Shown: piece by piece, positions 47,101 to 58,700 of the stretch | How the letters are laid out: every line of letters begins with the position of its first letter | Position numbering within the stretch: position 1 is the stretch's first letter | NCBI GenBank assembly: GCA_022605405.1 | Contig: JABYQQ010000003.1 | Span: forward strand, 1,674,001-1,738,000 | Source of the DNA: Earliella scabrosa | Lineage: Eukaryota > Basidiomycota > Agaricomycetes > Polyporales > Polyporaceae | Length of the DNA stretch: 64,000 nucleotides | Direction: 5' to 3' | Made by a program: the position numbers and the translations under genes | The notes under the pieces: generated by a model | Told to the model about the DNA's origin: nothing | Seen by the model: only the letters and a program-made list of their open reading frames with translations | Databases searched by the model: none

Positions 47101-47604
47101 TGACGAGGCGTTGGCACCATCTGCTTCTTCATGTCGCTCTTCCGGAACACATCAGCACCCGTGACGCGTCGTGGTCGTCGCGCCGGCTTCAACGCAGGTA
47201 TGGGAATGGGTGCGTCGTCAGAGGACCGCTTGTAGTTGCCCTTGACCCATACGCGGATTTGCTGATGCAGCGTCAGCGATGCCACAGGAGAGATCAAGTC
47301 GTCTCACCCCCAGACGCTTCGTCAATCTTGATTGGGCCTCTTCAGGAGTCTCCGCCGGATGGGGCGTGAGCAGCGGTCGACGGCTCAGAGCAGCGTTGCT
47401 CCATCGTATGTCGTACGCGACCTGGTCCTCTTCGGGGAAAGGGAGGCTGAACTTCTCTTTATAAGCGGCCCAAATCAGCGTTGCGGCACGCTTGCACTTC
47501 CTTGCATCTTGGCTTTCGAGAATAGCCTTCACGTCCTCTCGAAGCAGCTGCTCTTTCAACCACAACCTCTCCTCGTCGTTGAACACCTCCTCTTGCCGAG
47601 TCAT
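44109..47604 (-). CDS. Large uncharacterised agaricomycete-family protein with nuclear-localisation-like tail
   Basis: Exon 1 (47604-47308) encodes MTRQEEVFNDEERLWLKEQL, then WAAYKEKFSLPFPEE and EEAQSRLTKRLG. Exon 2 begins QIRVWVKGNYKR and has PARRPRRVTGADVFRKSDMKK. Later exons give INAERAARQLEEAGSQDEVM and GWSVEHFNVWVAFWVLDAL. A long disordered exon (46060 to about 44280) follows, then, after a GTATGT...CAG intron, a last exon ending RPRKRGSVASEDGPRKRHRG. The N-terminal order matches an expanded uncharacterised agaricomycete family. The two basic clusters ~11 residues apart at the C-terminus look like a bipartite nuclear localisation signal. Introns between 47150 and 46140 are only partly resolved. 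A truncated paralogue lies 530 bp upstream. Confidence 0.6.
45670..45720. repeat. 18-bp tandem repeat inside the coding exon
   Basis: CGCTCGCGTATGTCGACC occurs twice and then once partially. In the minus-strand gene it encodes a repeated YASGST hexapeptide in the disordered region. Confidence 0.8.
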
Positions 47605-47639
47605 GACAACTCTACCGGTGCACCCCAAGCAACGTAGGG

Positions 47640-48130
47640 TCTACTAGGCACTGAGGACACGGGAGCGGGTAGGACGCGGGGTGTGGGGAAGCGGGGAGTA
47701 CCGTCGGAGGCTGAAGAAGGTGGGCTGAAGGCAAGTGGCAGGAGGAAGTGGACAGAGGGTGAAATGCGCTGTCAGCCCGTGTATATGTTGCGCGTATGAT
47801 CGTGCCTACAGCGTTGGCGGCGGTTAGAATAGTAATCCCCCGATATTTCGACTTTCAATGCCGATTCAGGCGTGTTGCAGTAAAGCAATCCAAGCGCATG
47901 AGACACTCTGAATCATGACGATGTTTGCAAACTGCATTGCCTGGCAACATTCCTATGCCGCTCATATGTATGTAAACGGTCGTTGAAGTACCACTTGTCC
48001 GAGTGATCACGTCTCCGACTGCAGAAGGGAGTTTGTGCGAAGTAGAACGACTGGTACATTGTGTATCTATCGCATGAGTAGAAATCCCAAACCACTAATA
48101 TTCCCGGCGTCTCCAATTGCGTTTGCCGCA
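47640..48130. other. Intergenic between the paralogues
   Basis: Presumed promoter region of the gene starting at 47604. No clear element is seen. Confidence 0.3.
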
Positions 48131-48134
48131 TGAA

Positions 48135-48522
48135 TTAACGGCGCAGCCAGTTTCTAATCGCATGAACCAGGTCCTATGAGTCCGCCGCCACCACTCAGTA
48201 CAGTACGGACACTAAACGGAAGACGACACACCTGGGGACGACGTGCAAGACGATCCTGCGCGTCCGCCTGCGTTTCCTCTAGGTAGCGGTTGATGAAGCG
48301 GCGCCGACGAGGGGGGGCCTGTTCAAGGCGCATGAAGTACACGGATAACTCCTCGGCGGGGAAGGGGTTGCTGAACAACTCGATGTACTGCGGCCACAGA
48401 ACGGCTGCAATGCCTCTACGAATGCTGCCTCGGCTGGTGAGGGCGTTGCGAACGTCTTGAGAGCTGAGCTGAGCTTGCAGCCACTGTCGTTCTTCCGGAC
48501 GTAGTTGGGGAAGTCTGGACAT
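48135..48522 (-). pseudogene. Truncated paralogue of the 44109-47604 gene
   Basis: Exon 1 (48522-48232) encodes MSRLPQLRPEERQWLQAQLS, YIELFSNPFPAEEL and EETQADAQDRLARRPQ. This mirrors the start of the neighbouring gene (EERLWLKEQL, KFSLPFPEE, EEAQSRLTKRLG) at the same positions. A GTGTGT...TAG intron sits at the same place, followed by DLVHAIRNWLRR and a stop, aligning with QIRVWVKGNYKR. The rest of the protein is missing. It is a 109-residue remnant of a tandem duplication, or a short expressed derivative. Confidence 0.6.
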
Positions 48523-48877
48523 AGTGTGGCTGTAACGCACGTCAGAGTGTGCTGAACAAACGACTCGAACGAGTGAAGGTACGTACCAACTTTGGCGTGT
48601 ACGAGTGGGATTTGGGGGTGAGAGGATGCTGTCGTCGTCGCTGTGGTCTGAGACTAAGTACTCAGGCGCGAAGCTCCAGCGCAGGGGGCTAACTTGCCGA
48701 GATCTCTATCTGGGTCGCGACATCCGACCTCGCGGCCGCGACGATATTGGATTGATATCGGGACGCACGACGGGGCAGGAATGCATTCGTATGTGTAGCG
48801 TTACAGAGCAGATATCAGAGGGATAGCAAAGTTCATAACGCGATGTGCAGGTTCTATCGATACAAATATGCGGATAG
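48523..48877. other. Intergenic, nothing recognised
   Basis: Lies between the truncated paralogue and the 3' end of the element-split gene. No features were seen. Confidence 0.35.
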
Positions 48878-49326
48878 CTACGATTGAAAAGCGACGGGCA
48901 CAATTGGAAGACGGTGAAAAAGAGTCACAAAGCTATTGGTATAGAAAAGCGTCAGCTCGGCGATAATCATATCATAGTCCTCTGCCGACCATAGCGGCTC
49001 TTGGCACATGCGACGGAGGTATGGTGGACACCCCGGCCACGTCGCTACCAAAGATACTAAGGCGCGGCACCGTTCGATGCATCCAGTCCAACGAGGTTCG
49101 GGGGGGACGAACCAGGCAAAACTGTGGAGCTCCGATGGAATAACGGGCACGACACTGGTCATAGCTGATGGTGTACCCCATGCAGCGGACACGAGCGCCT
49201 CGCGAGCCCACCTCTGGACGACGCTCCAGTCGTCGCGGGGGACCATCGCGGAATCAATCGCCATGAGTTCGCAACGCCAATTGATCTCGTGAGCCTCCCA
49301 AAGCAGCAACAAGCGCACTGTGGGGT

Positions 49327-49333
49327 CCCGGGC
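49327..49333. repeat. Target-site duplication, left copy, of foldback copy 1
   Basis: CCCGGGC directly before the left end; the same seven bases follow the right end at 52248-52254. Confidence 0.85.
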
Positions 49334-52247
49334 CACCAGTAGTTTCCACTTTTGTAATACAAAACACCAGTACCCTGGTGCAATAATTATTAATTCTGTG
49401 GTGCATTGTAAAACCATCCTGTACTACAATGAGCTATTGTAATACAACCCTTCAAGCATTATAAAACTCACAGGGGGGCAGGGGATATATTACAGCCTCT
49501 CCATTATAAAACCCCCTTGTTTGTTGTTATATAATGTACTCATTGTATAATGACCTCTCAGTGGTTATAAAACTCCGCATTTACAATGAGAGAACACATA
49601 TTATAAAACCCCTGGGTGATTAGATCGTTGTAGAACCATTATAAAACTCACCCCTAGAGCATCCAGATTAGATGATTGTAAAACTGTTATAAAACTTGCT
49701 ATCATATCAGGCTGATTAGATGCTTGTATATCCATTGTAAAACTATGATCTAGATCATATGACTGATGGCACAGAAGCTTATCTAACGATCTGGGCGCTT
49801 TTTTGACGCCCAAATGCGGTAATGGCTGGTATGGGGGGGTTACTGATCTGCCCCATAGCTCCCTCAATACTGCACCTATTCCCATGGGTGTAGGTGCAAT
49901 AGATTCGCATTTTTGTACCCTATTAGATGGTGCAATGCTGGGAATGACTGATGGGCTAATGGGGCAGCTATGCCCTGAATACTCTAGCAGCCCCCTAGCC
50001 AGGGGTATCTCTTGCCCTGCTTTAGGGTACCCAGGGCATCTATGCTTATGAGCAAGATTTCATCATATAGGGATACCCCAGGGCTACTGAACGCATTTTT
50101 GTTCAGTGTGATACATGCAGTATTGATGGAGATATGATGTATTTCATTTTCGCAAAAAGTGGCCACTTTGTTTGGTTCATTACTGGGGTACCCCTCAGTA
50201 CCACACCACGTCTTTACCACCACTGTGTAGGGATTAAGAAGGGCTTTCTAATGGTATATCATACACCCCAAACCATCCACCTCCACCCACCCTCTCCTCC
50301 TGACCCCCTTCCCATCAATCCCCTCATATATCCCTTCAGAGGCATCGGATAAGCTCGCAGTTTTAGAAGTATATACTGGACATATATTACAGTCTGTTTT
50401 GAGAACATGACATGCCACAGTTGTCTACACCTTCCCAGTCATAGCAAACAATTTTGTGCATGCACATTGGATGTTTGCCCTATATCTCAGCAACCAGATC
50501 ATTAATGAGCATGCAGTTTTTTGCTGTCTTCTGGTATATTATAGCACTATGTATGTACCAATTTGTAGCTTCCAGAAATGTGTGGATCTATCTGCATAAT
50601 GCTATCAGTGGTGAACAGAGATAACCACTTGGTATTAGATCTAGGGTGATATACACCTCCATAGGTTCAGATAGAGATCTCCTAGGTGCTCTGTATTGAA
50701 TGCAAAAAAGATCATGGAAAATGGTTGGGTACTTGTGGTGATATGCTAAAAGAGGTGCCGGGAGGCAGTTGTGTGAATAGTGCAGCTGCATGTGCTGTGC
50801 AGAGTTCACAAATGGCCATCCAGCACCTCTTTTGCCATATCACCACATGTACTCAACCATTTTCCATGATTGTTTTTGCATTCAATACAGAGCACTTAGG
50901 AGATCTCTATCTGAACCTATGGAGGTGTATATCACCCTAGATCTAATACCAAGTGGTTATCTCTGTTCACCACTGATAGGATTATGCAGACAGATCAACA
51001 CATCTCTGGGGGATCAAAATTGGTACAGAAGTAGCTCTACTATATATTAACAGACTGCAAAAGACCGCTTGTCAATTGGTGATATGGTTCCCAGGATATA
51101 GAGGGAACATGTAATGTGTATGCTAGAAATTGTTTGCTATGACTGGGAAGGTGTAGATAACTGTGGCATGTCATATCCTCAGAACAGACTGTAATATATG
51201 TCTAGTATATACTTCTAAAGTTGTGAGCTGATCCGATGCCCCTAAAGGGATATATAAGGGGATTGATGGGAAGGGGGTCAGGAGGAGAGGGTGGGTGGAG
51301 GTGGATGGTTTGGGGTGTATGATATACCGTTGGAAAGCCCCTCTTAATACCTACACAGTGGTGGTAACGGCGTGGTGTGGTACCCAGGGGTACCCAAGTA
51401 ATGGACCAAACAAAGTGGCCACTTTTTGCGAAAATGAAATACATCATATCTCCATCAATACTGCATGTATCACACTAAACAAAAATGCGTCCAGTAGCCC
51501 TTAGGTATCCCTATATGATGCCATCTTGCTCATAAGCATAGATGCCCTGGGTACCCTAAAGCAGGGCAAGAGATACCCCTGGCTAGGGGGCTGCTAGAGT
51601 ATTCAGGGCATAGCTGCCCCATTAGCCCATCAATCATTCCCAGCATTGCACCATCTAATAGGGTATAAAAATGCGAATCTATTGCACCTACACCCATGGG
51701 AATAGGTGCAGTATTGAGGGAGCTATGGGGCAGATCAGTAACCCCCCCATACCAGCCATTACCGCATTTGGGCGTCAAAAAAGCGCCCAGATCGTTAGAT
51801 AAGCTTCTGTGCCATCAGTCATATGATCTAGATCATAGTTTTACAATGGATATACAAGCATCTAATCAGCCTGATATGATAGCAAGTTTTATAACAGTTT
51901 TACAATCATCTAATCTGGATGCTCTAGGGGTGAGTTTTATAATGGTTCTACAACGATCTAATCACCCAGGGGTTTTATAATATGTGTTCTCTCATTGTAA
52001 ATGCGGAGTTTTATAATCACTGAGAGGTCATTATACAATGAGTACATTATATAACAACAAACAAGGGGGTTTTATAATGGGGAGGCTATAATATATCCCC
52101 TGCCCCCCTGTGAGTTTTATAATGCTTGAAGGGTTGTATTACAATAGCTCATTGTAGTACAGGATGGTTTTACAATGCACCACAGAATTAATAATTATTG
52201 CACCAGGGTACTGGTGTTTTGTATTACAAAAGTGGAAACTACTGGTG
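49334..52247. mobile_element. Foldback (palindromic) element, copy 1, 2914 bp
   Basis: The ends are CACCAGTAGTTTCCACTTTT and its complement. Left arm 49334-50758 and right arm 50823-52247 are inverted copies of ~1.42 kb around a 64-bp spacer, so nearly the whole element is one palindrome. The outer ~430 bp of each arm carries about a dozen ATTATAAAAC / TTGTAAAAC / GTAATACAA motifs, plausible transposase binding sites. No frame looks coding; the 80-94-codon frames simply recur in each arm. The 7-bp duplication and non-TA target do not point clearly to one superfamily, so I leave the class open. The left arm is diverged between about 50058 and 50620. It interrupts the minus-strand gene 48878-54487. 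Confidence 0.88.
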
Positions 52248-52254
52248 CCCGGGC
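52248..52254. repeat. Target-site duplication, right copy, of foldback copy 1
   Basis: CCCGGGC, identical to 49327-49333. Confidence 0.85.
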
Positions 52255-54487
52255 GGCCTGTTCCGCAGAGATAGGCACACCGTTCAACAGCGGCGCGTCG
52301 GCCAGCGAGTATGATTCCACAGCCGCCCCATCCCCAAAGAGTCGCCCGATGTCCGACTTCTCTTGATGCTTACGCTTGGCGCGACGCTGCTCGCCCTCCG
52401 TCCCGCGGACCACAGGCTCGGGTTTCTGATCGTAGTCACCCCAGAGCGCAGCGCGCCATTCGGCAATGGTCAGGGCACGCCCTGCCAGCCTGGGGTCTAG
52501 CACGCGAAGCCTGCAATATTCCCGTATCCGCACAAGGTTGTGCAAGTATCGAGGTATTTTATCGTCCTCGCGGGCACCAACGAAGCCCCGCAATGTCTGA
52601 GGCAGCGGCGCGGCGGCGCAAACAGAATCGAGCAGGAATGGAGGGGGGTAGAAGTAGACGACGGATTGCGGAGGAGGCCCGAGCGTCTTCACGCCGCGAA
52701 GCGCTTGCAGCCAAGGTGTAGGGGGGGTGTAGAATGGTGATGGGACGTATTGACGAGATGGATGACGCGGACCGTCGTGGCTGTTTGCGGAGCGAGTGCG
52801 AGCCTCGGTTGATGGTCCGGGGCCCGGGCGCGGCGACAGGGCAGGGGTGTGCTTGACAGCCCTCGAATTGGCCAGAGGGCGCGATGGCTCCAGGCTGGAG
52901 GCGCAGGCGAGGTTTCGCGGAGCGAGGCGTAAAGTCATAGTTTTACTTTGCAGCGTTAACCGATGACGTTTCAACGCGTGAACAGCGCCGATCTCAGGGG
53001 CTAAGGAGGGTAACTGAAGATCGCATAATTGGCGGCTGATGGCAAAAACCATGGAGCCCAGCCAATTACCAGCCACGTTGGTGATTTCGGCCAGCGGCTG
53101 GGGGCCCACGGTAGCTAGATGTGACGGAGGAACGTGTGGAGGATAGGTGCACTCTACCACCCGCCACACACGTATGTCGGGGCGGAACGGTTGCACAAGC
53201 CACGTTGGCAAGCCACAACGTACGGACCGAGCGGCCGTTGTTCTGTCTACGACAAATCCGCCGAGCGTTGGCAAGACGGTGGAGCTGTAGTCGCGACCGG
53301 ATTCTAGCCGAGGTAGTACTATCAGCAGGTATCTCTCGAGGCCGAGAAGCTCCAGGCTGAGTCGCTGAATATGTGCGCCAACTGCCACGGCCATAACTGG
53401 TAGGCTCGGTAGGCGTCGCATGCGTTCGACACATTGTTGCAGCACTAGGATGAGTTCGCGTACGAAGGCCATCCGGCGTGGTGAGACCCCGGTAATAGCG
53501 CGCGCGCGCGCGATGATGTCTTCGGCGGCACGATGAAGGTCTGAACGGATAGACTCCACCAAAAAGCCGTGGCCAATGAGCCCACAGAACCGGTCCTCAA
53601 TCCAATCTCGGCTCGGACACAGCGATATCCACAGGACATCGGGGAGGTCGTCGTCGCTACCCCGAGTTGGGATGCACGCTACGTGCCACATGTTTGGAAT
53701 GACCGTCTGCGGCCACCGCGAATACTCGTGCAGACCCCCTGTGCCATCAGTATACGTCCGGAGCACTTGCGGTTCGCGTGGCCAGACGGGGACCCAATGT
53801 TGATTGGGACTGGTGATAATGTCGCCGTGCGAGGCGAGCGCAGCTGCGATCGCGTCGCCCGGGGCGGCTACCTGAGGGACTGATGGGCAAAGGTTGGCGT
53901 GGATTACGGTGACACCGAAAAAAGACTCACCCGGTCCGTCTTCATTGCTATGAAGCGGGCACATGGAGGTGAACCGACTTGAGGACCCGTCTGAACTCGT
54001 GGACGTGACGCGTGCTCTACGGCTTGGCGCACATGAGGCGGTGTGCATGCTGGGTGGGCCAACGGCCGCCACGAGCCGCTGAGGGTGTGGTATAGACTGG
54101 GTTCCACAACGTTGCGTAGGGGCGGTGGATATGGTACAAGAGTTCGAGGGGCTGCACTCTGGACGGTATGTCTCACTATCGCCGGAGTTGCGGTACATGT
54201 TCCTGCAATTCGCTCAATCACGACGGCGACGTCGAGTAATCGGACGGTCAACTTACACATGGTGTCACCGGGACGACGACAAGGAAGATGCACACAGGAG
54301 TCAAGTTGCGACCACGGCTGCACATGTGGGTTAGCCCGATGGGTGCGAGGAATTTATTAAGAGCGGGATCGGGATATACGTTGTGAGTTAGGGCGTTCCT
54401 AACCGGGCGACATACTATGGACAGCAAAGCAGAGAAGACTATCGCTTTCCACTTGCGGCCTTCGACGACTCGGAGCGGATGTGGCAA

Positions 54488-55708
54488 ATGGAACGATGTG
54501 TGTACTACGAATGTAGAGCTTACCTTGCTGGACAGTGTTGGAGTTGACTTGAATTTGGCGGGGAGTTGGATCCGTCAGAGGTAGAGTGAGAAGGGGTAGA
54601 AGAAGGGGGAGTGGGGGAGGCTGCGCGCGCGCCGCGACGAAAGGGGTGGCGAGAAGCGCCCATTCCCTTGGCGATGCTTCTGCCATATAAGGCAGGCGAC
54701 TCAATCTTCTTGTGATGCGCTTGGCTTCGCATCATACATACTGACCGGCGCGGCGTAATTTCATGAGCTGAGCATGAAGCTTCAAAGCTGAAGGTCAGAC
54801 AGGGGGTCGTCATAACGGTAGTGCTCGGTCAGACAAACAATCATCAGATCGACCGGGTGCGAGGTATTACTCACTGGACATCGATGTGCGCATCTACCAT
54901 CGACTTTGAAGCTGTTCGTCGAGCTATGTTGATACCATGACACGGGCACAAGCAAACGTCCCTAGAGAAGAGAGTCCGAACCTCAAGCAAGGATCAGAGA
55001 TGACGAGGTCAGACCTGCGCACCTGAGGCATGGCATGAGATCGGGTGGCGAATCACGCGCGCTGCCACATTGATATTGACTGTGACGGCGTGCGCGTGCG
55101 CGTGAAAAGGCCAATGGCACAACGATGGCAAGATCGGATGTCCGCCTTGTTCATAGGGAGCCCGAGTCCCCTGGCATATGGAAGCAAATCGTGTGCGGCT
55201 CGACCGCGCGACAGTTGGACACTGAGGAGAAACGACCGGGGAGGGCATGAACACGTAGTACTCGAGCTGATCAACATACCGTGTTGGATTCCATGCTCCT
55301 CAACAGAGGCATCGAGATAGTTTGCTCATTCTAGTTGAGAGCAGGTGGATGGGGAGGCAGGTGGATAAGTTCGCGAGAAACAGCCTGTATCCCAAACAAG
55401 CTGAGAGAAGCCAGGCTCGGGCCGGGGACCGCCGTAACGCCGGTGTGACTGTTTAGGTGTGACTGTGGCGTGACGGCGAAGTTCGAACCATGGTCGCCGA
55501 AAGATACGACCAATATCCCTTGGTTGCTACACCAACAGCTCGCATCTCGTCAGCCATCCAGACTTATGCTCATGACGCCGGAAGAGCGCTAGACGGACTC
55601 CAGTCACACTGTGACAGCGCGCGGCAGCACGGAATAGCACGCACACCATCGCAACCGTGACTAGTAGGTCTTTCAGAGTGTCTTTCACTCAGTATCTGTG
55701 GACACACG
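54488..55708. other. Region between the split gene and the KDZ transposase
   Basis: A minus-strand frame 54663-54520 (Ser/Pro-rich, MGASRHPFRRGARAASP) could be an extra 5' exon of the gene starting at 54487, but its phase does not fit the downstream exon. I looked for transposon terminal repeats upstream of the KDZ gene and found none that I trust. Confidence 0.3.
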
Positions 55709-58700
55709 ATGATCTCGCCCAACGGGGGACGCAAACGCAAAGGTCAAGCTGCAGGTCATTTCTCTGCCCATGACCTCCTCATTGGCAGCCGTGCGTCAAC
55801 CTCGGGACACAAGCGCGCCCGCACGAACGCCACGCATGCGCCTCAGCCACGACCTCCGCCTCCTCAACTATTTCGCAAGCCCGACAATAAAGCAGTCACG
55901 CTACCGCAACTGACCTCGGATGCTGGGCAGTCTGCCCCTCAGCACGAGCCCACCCGGGCTCTGCGAAACGTAGCCAACGGGACGACTACCATGCCACCGG
56001 CGCCCGTTGGTCAACCTTCAATTCGCAGAAACATCCAGGAGCCTCAGGAGGTTTCTACGGCTGCCAGAAAGTCTAATCCCATCGCTACCGCCGCTGCGTC
56101 TGGAACATGTGGCCATGAGGGATCCGACGCTTGCCCAGCAAACGGCACTCATGCGCCCAACACGCGAAGCCCAACGGAAGGCAATCGCCCAAAAGCCAAG
56201 GTTAACAACACCATTGTGAGCAACCGCACCGCACGAACTGATCTTATACTGCGCTAACACTTACTCATGAAGCCCCCATCAGCCCGTAACGCGGACTTCT
56301 TAGACAAACACGCACGTCAGGCTCTGGAAGAGATACTCGACCACGAGAGGCCCCCCCAGATCGATGAGACCTGCGCTTCATGCTCGCACCCCTTTCTCTC
56401 ATCTGGCTCGTCCGTGGACCCCTCGTCAGCACGATACCGCTGTCCCGAGTGCTTCTCGATGCCTCACCTCTGCGCCCCGTGTGTTCTCAAAGTTCACGCG
56501 TTCTCACCTTTCCATCGGCTGCAGCGATGGGACCCAGACCAAGGGTTCTGGCACAAGGCGAGCGCAGCAGAACTAGGACTCGTGCTATATGCCGGTCATG
56601 GTGGTCGGGCATGCCCGCTGATCTCGCGCCCACCGAGAGCAATGGTGATTGCCCACGCCCACGGGCTGACCAAGTTCCCCGTCAGTTTCTGCGAATGCAC
56701 GCACCCAGAAGCACCACGGAAGAGTGCAACCTCCCACGGCCACTCTGCACCGGCGCACGGTCACACTGCCAGTGGCGCTCTTCGCGTTTCGGAAGCGATG
56801 CAGCTGCTTCGTCTGGGACTTTACCCCGCGAGTTGGTCGCTTCCACGGACGGCGTTCACGCTGGACCTCATGCGCGACTTCCACCTGCTTTCGCTGCAGG
56901 GCAATCTCACCGCGCAGGACTTCTGCACCTACCTGGCACGCTGTACGGACAACGTTCGTACACAAGACGTCCCTGTGAGTCAGCGTGAATGCCTGCTAAA
57001 CCCGTCATTAACCGTTACCCTAGGATCGATATCGCGAGTTCATGGCGTCGATGCGAGAGTTCTCGTTCTTGCGGGCCTGCAAGCGCGCCGCGCAGCAGCC
57101 TACACGCCAGCTGCCCCCGCGCAGTCTTGCGGTGCTATGTCCGGCTTGCCCGCAGCCGGGAATGAACATGCGCCCAGGGTGGGAGAAACGCCTTGCCAAA
57201 TTTGGGTGCGTTGCAAACGCGTGGATGGATTGAATGTCCTCGCTCCCTCACATGTAGACCCCCACAGCTATCTCGATGCTTTGTACTACGCCATAGACGG
57301 CAACTACCATCAGCACCAACGCAAGAAGCCACTGGATCCGAACGATTTTGCGCTGACGCTGGGGGCCGCGTACTTCGCGAACGAACAAGACTTTCGCGCA
57401 TATGTTTCGCTCATGGGTGAGGTGCCGCCTGAGGTGAGCTCTACCTCTGGGATTCACGATTGAGACTCATGCGGAATGCGACCGTCTAGGAGAGCACCTG
57501 TAATAAATTTGGGGCCATCGGCCCGGGAGGGTATACGCACCCTGTCAGTGGCATTCTAGCGCTATCGTGTCGTCATGAATTGTTGCTGCCGCAGTCCATC
57601 ATAGACTTAATCAGCAACGAGAAGTGAGTAGTCCTCCCGTGATCGCGCAACTATCGTGCAGTAGTGACTCCTCCGATAGAGCGTATATTGTCGATTTCGC
57701 TGTAGTTTCAGCTGCACAGCCGTACGTCACCCTCAAGCTTTTCAAACAGTACTACGACGTGGGATGTCAATACATGGTGCGATTCCCGTTGCGCATGAAG
57801 TCGATGGCGAAGCACTTGCCTGCCCTCAGCTCAATCTCTACGGTCGACCTACCTACGATCCACAGTGCCGTGCCGGCGTTCCATCAATATGCCCATTGCG
57901 AGCAATGTCAATCATTTCAGTCACCGAACTGCCTTCCTGGAAGCGGTAAGTACGACGGGGAGACGAATGAACGGAAATGGAACCAGACGAACATCGCAGC
58001 GTTGCGAGCCCGCGAGATGGTATCGGGTGGGCGTCACGATTTCATCAATGACCTGCTCTCCGACTTGAACATTCGTAATGTGCATGGAATTGGTGAGCCC
58101 ATCATTGCGGCTGTGGGCACTAAGGTGTCTCTGACGTGTGCGCGGCAGCCCAAGTTCTAGTGCACAAACACGATGACGCCATGAAATATCTGACCGAGGC
58201 AGAAGAATACCTGACGAGCGTGGAGGATGGCATCCCGGCGAATGTTCTACGTAAGTGGGTCGAGGAGGAGGACATATGGCTCGCGCGAGTGGTCGATATG
58301 CGCAATCACAAGACTCTCGACAATCCTTTTGTCGCCCCCAAGGCAGAAAGTACGTCCTGATTACTACATGACTCCACATACTGACGCCGTCATGTTAGTG
58401 CTGTCGAAGGCGAGCATCAGTGATAGTCTCAAGGCCTCCACGTTGCAAGAAGCGAGTACCTATGGAATGGAACTAGTCGGAGCCATCGAAGGAATGCTTG
58501 ACCTGGAGCATGAAAGGTGAGATCACGACGTAGCCGGAAGACTTTCTACCAATTCTAATAAGGGGGTTGTGACTATTAGAAGCGAGTTGCTCGACAAGGT
58601 TCACAGCATCGATCACACCAAGGCCAGACAATGTTCCGCACTAGCTGCCCGAGTTCGCGCCTTCACCACCAAAGCTCAAATGTGCAATGACATATACTGT

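Larger units (their letters stand above)
48878..54487 (-). pseudogene. Expanded agaricomycete family gene split by foldback copy 1
   Basis: The start at 54487 gives MPHPLRVVEGRKWKAIVFSA, then VRNALTHNVYPDP and MCSRGRNLTPVCIF. Further exons run 54220-53930 and about 53870-52255, with QHWVPVWPREPQVLRTYTD, FCGLIGHGFLVESI, RMRRLPSLPVMAVAVGAHIQ and EWRAALWGDYDQK. The frame meets the foldback element at 52247. It resumes at 49326 with RLLLLWEAHEINWRCEL, REALVSAAWG, TWPGCPP and a FHRLPIVPVAF end, stopping at 48878. I recognise both halves as consecutive parts of one large, uncharacterised agaricomycete family. The join is in frame when one 7-bp duplication copy is kept, so the gene was intact before insertion. 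As it stands the protein would run about 18 codons into the element. Function is unknown. Confidence 0.75.

Noticed and set aside
49601..51980. Repeated 80-94-codon open frames in the foldback arms (also 61811-63832)
   Set aside because: They recur only because the arms are inverted copies. Composition is not protein-like, neighbouring frames are equally open, and no transposase motif is present.
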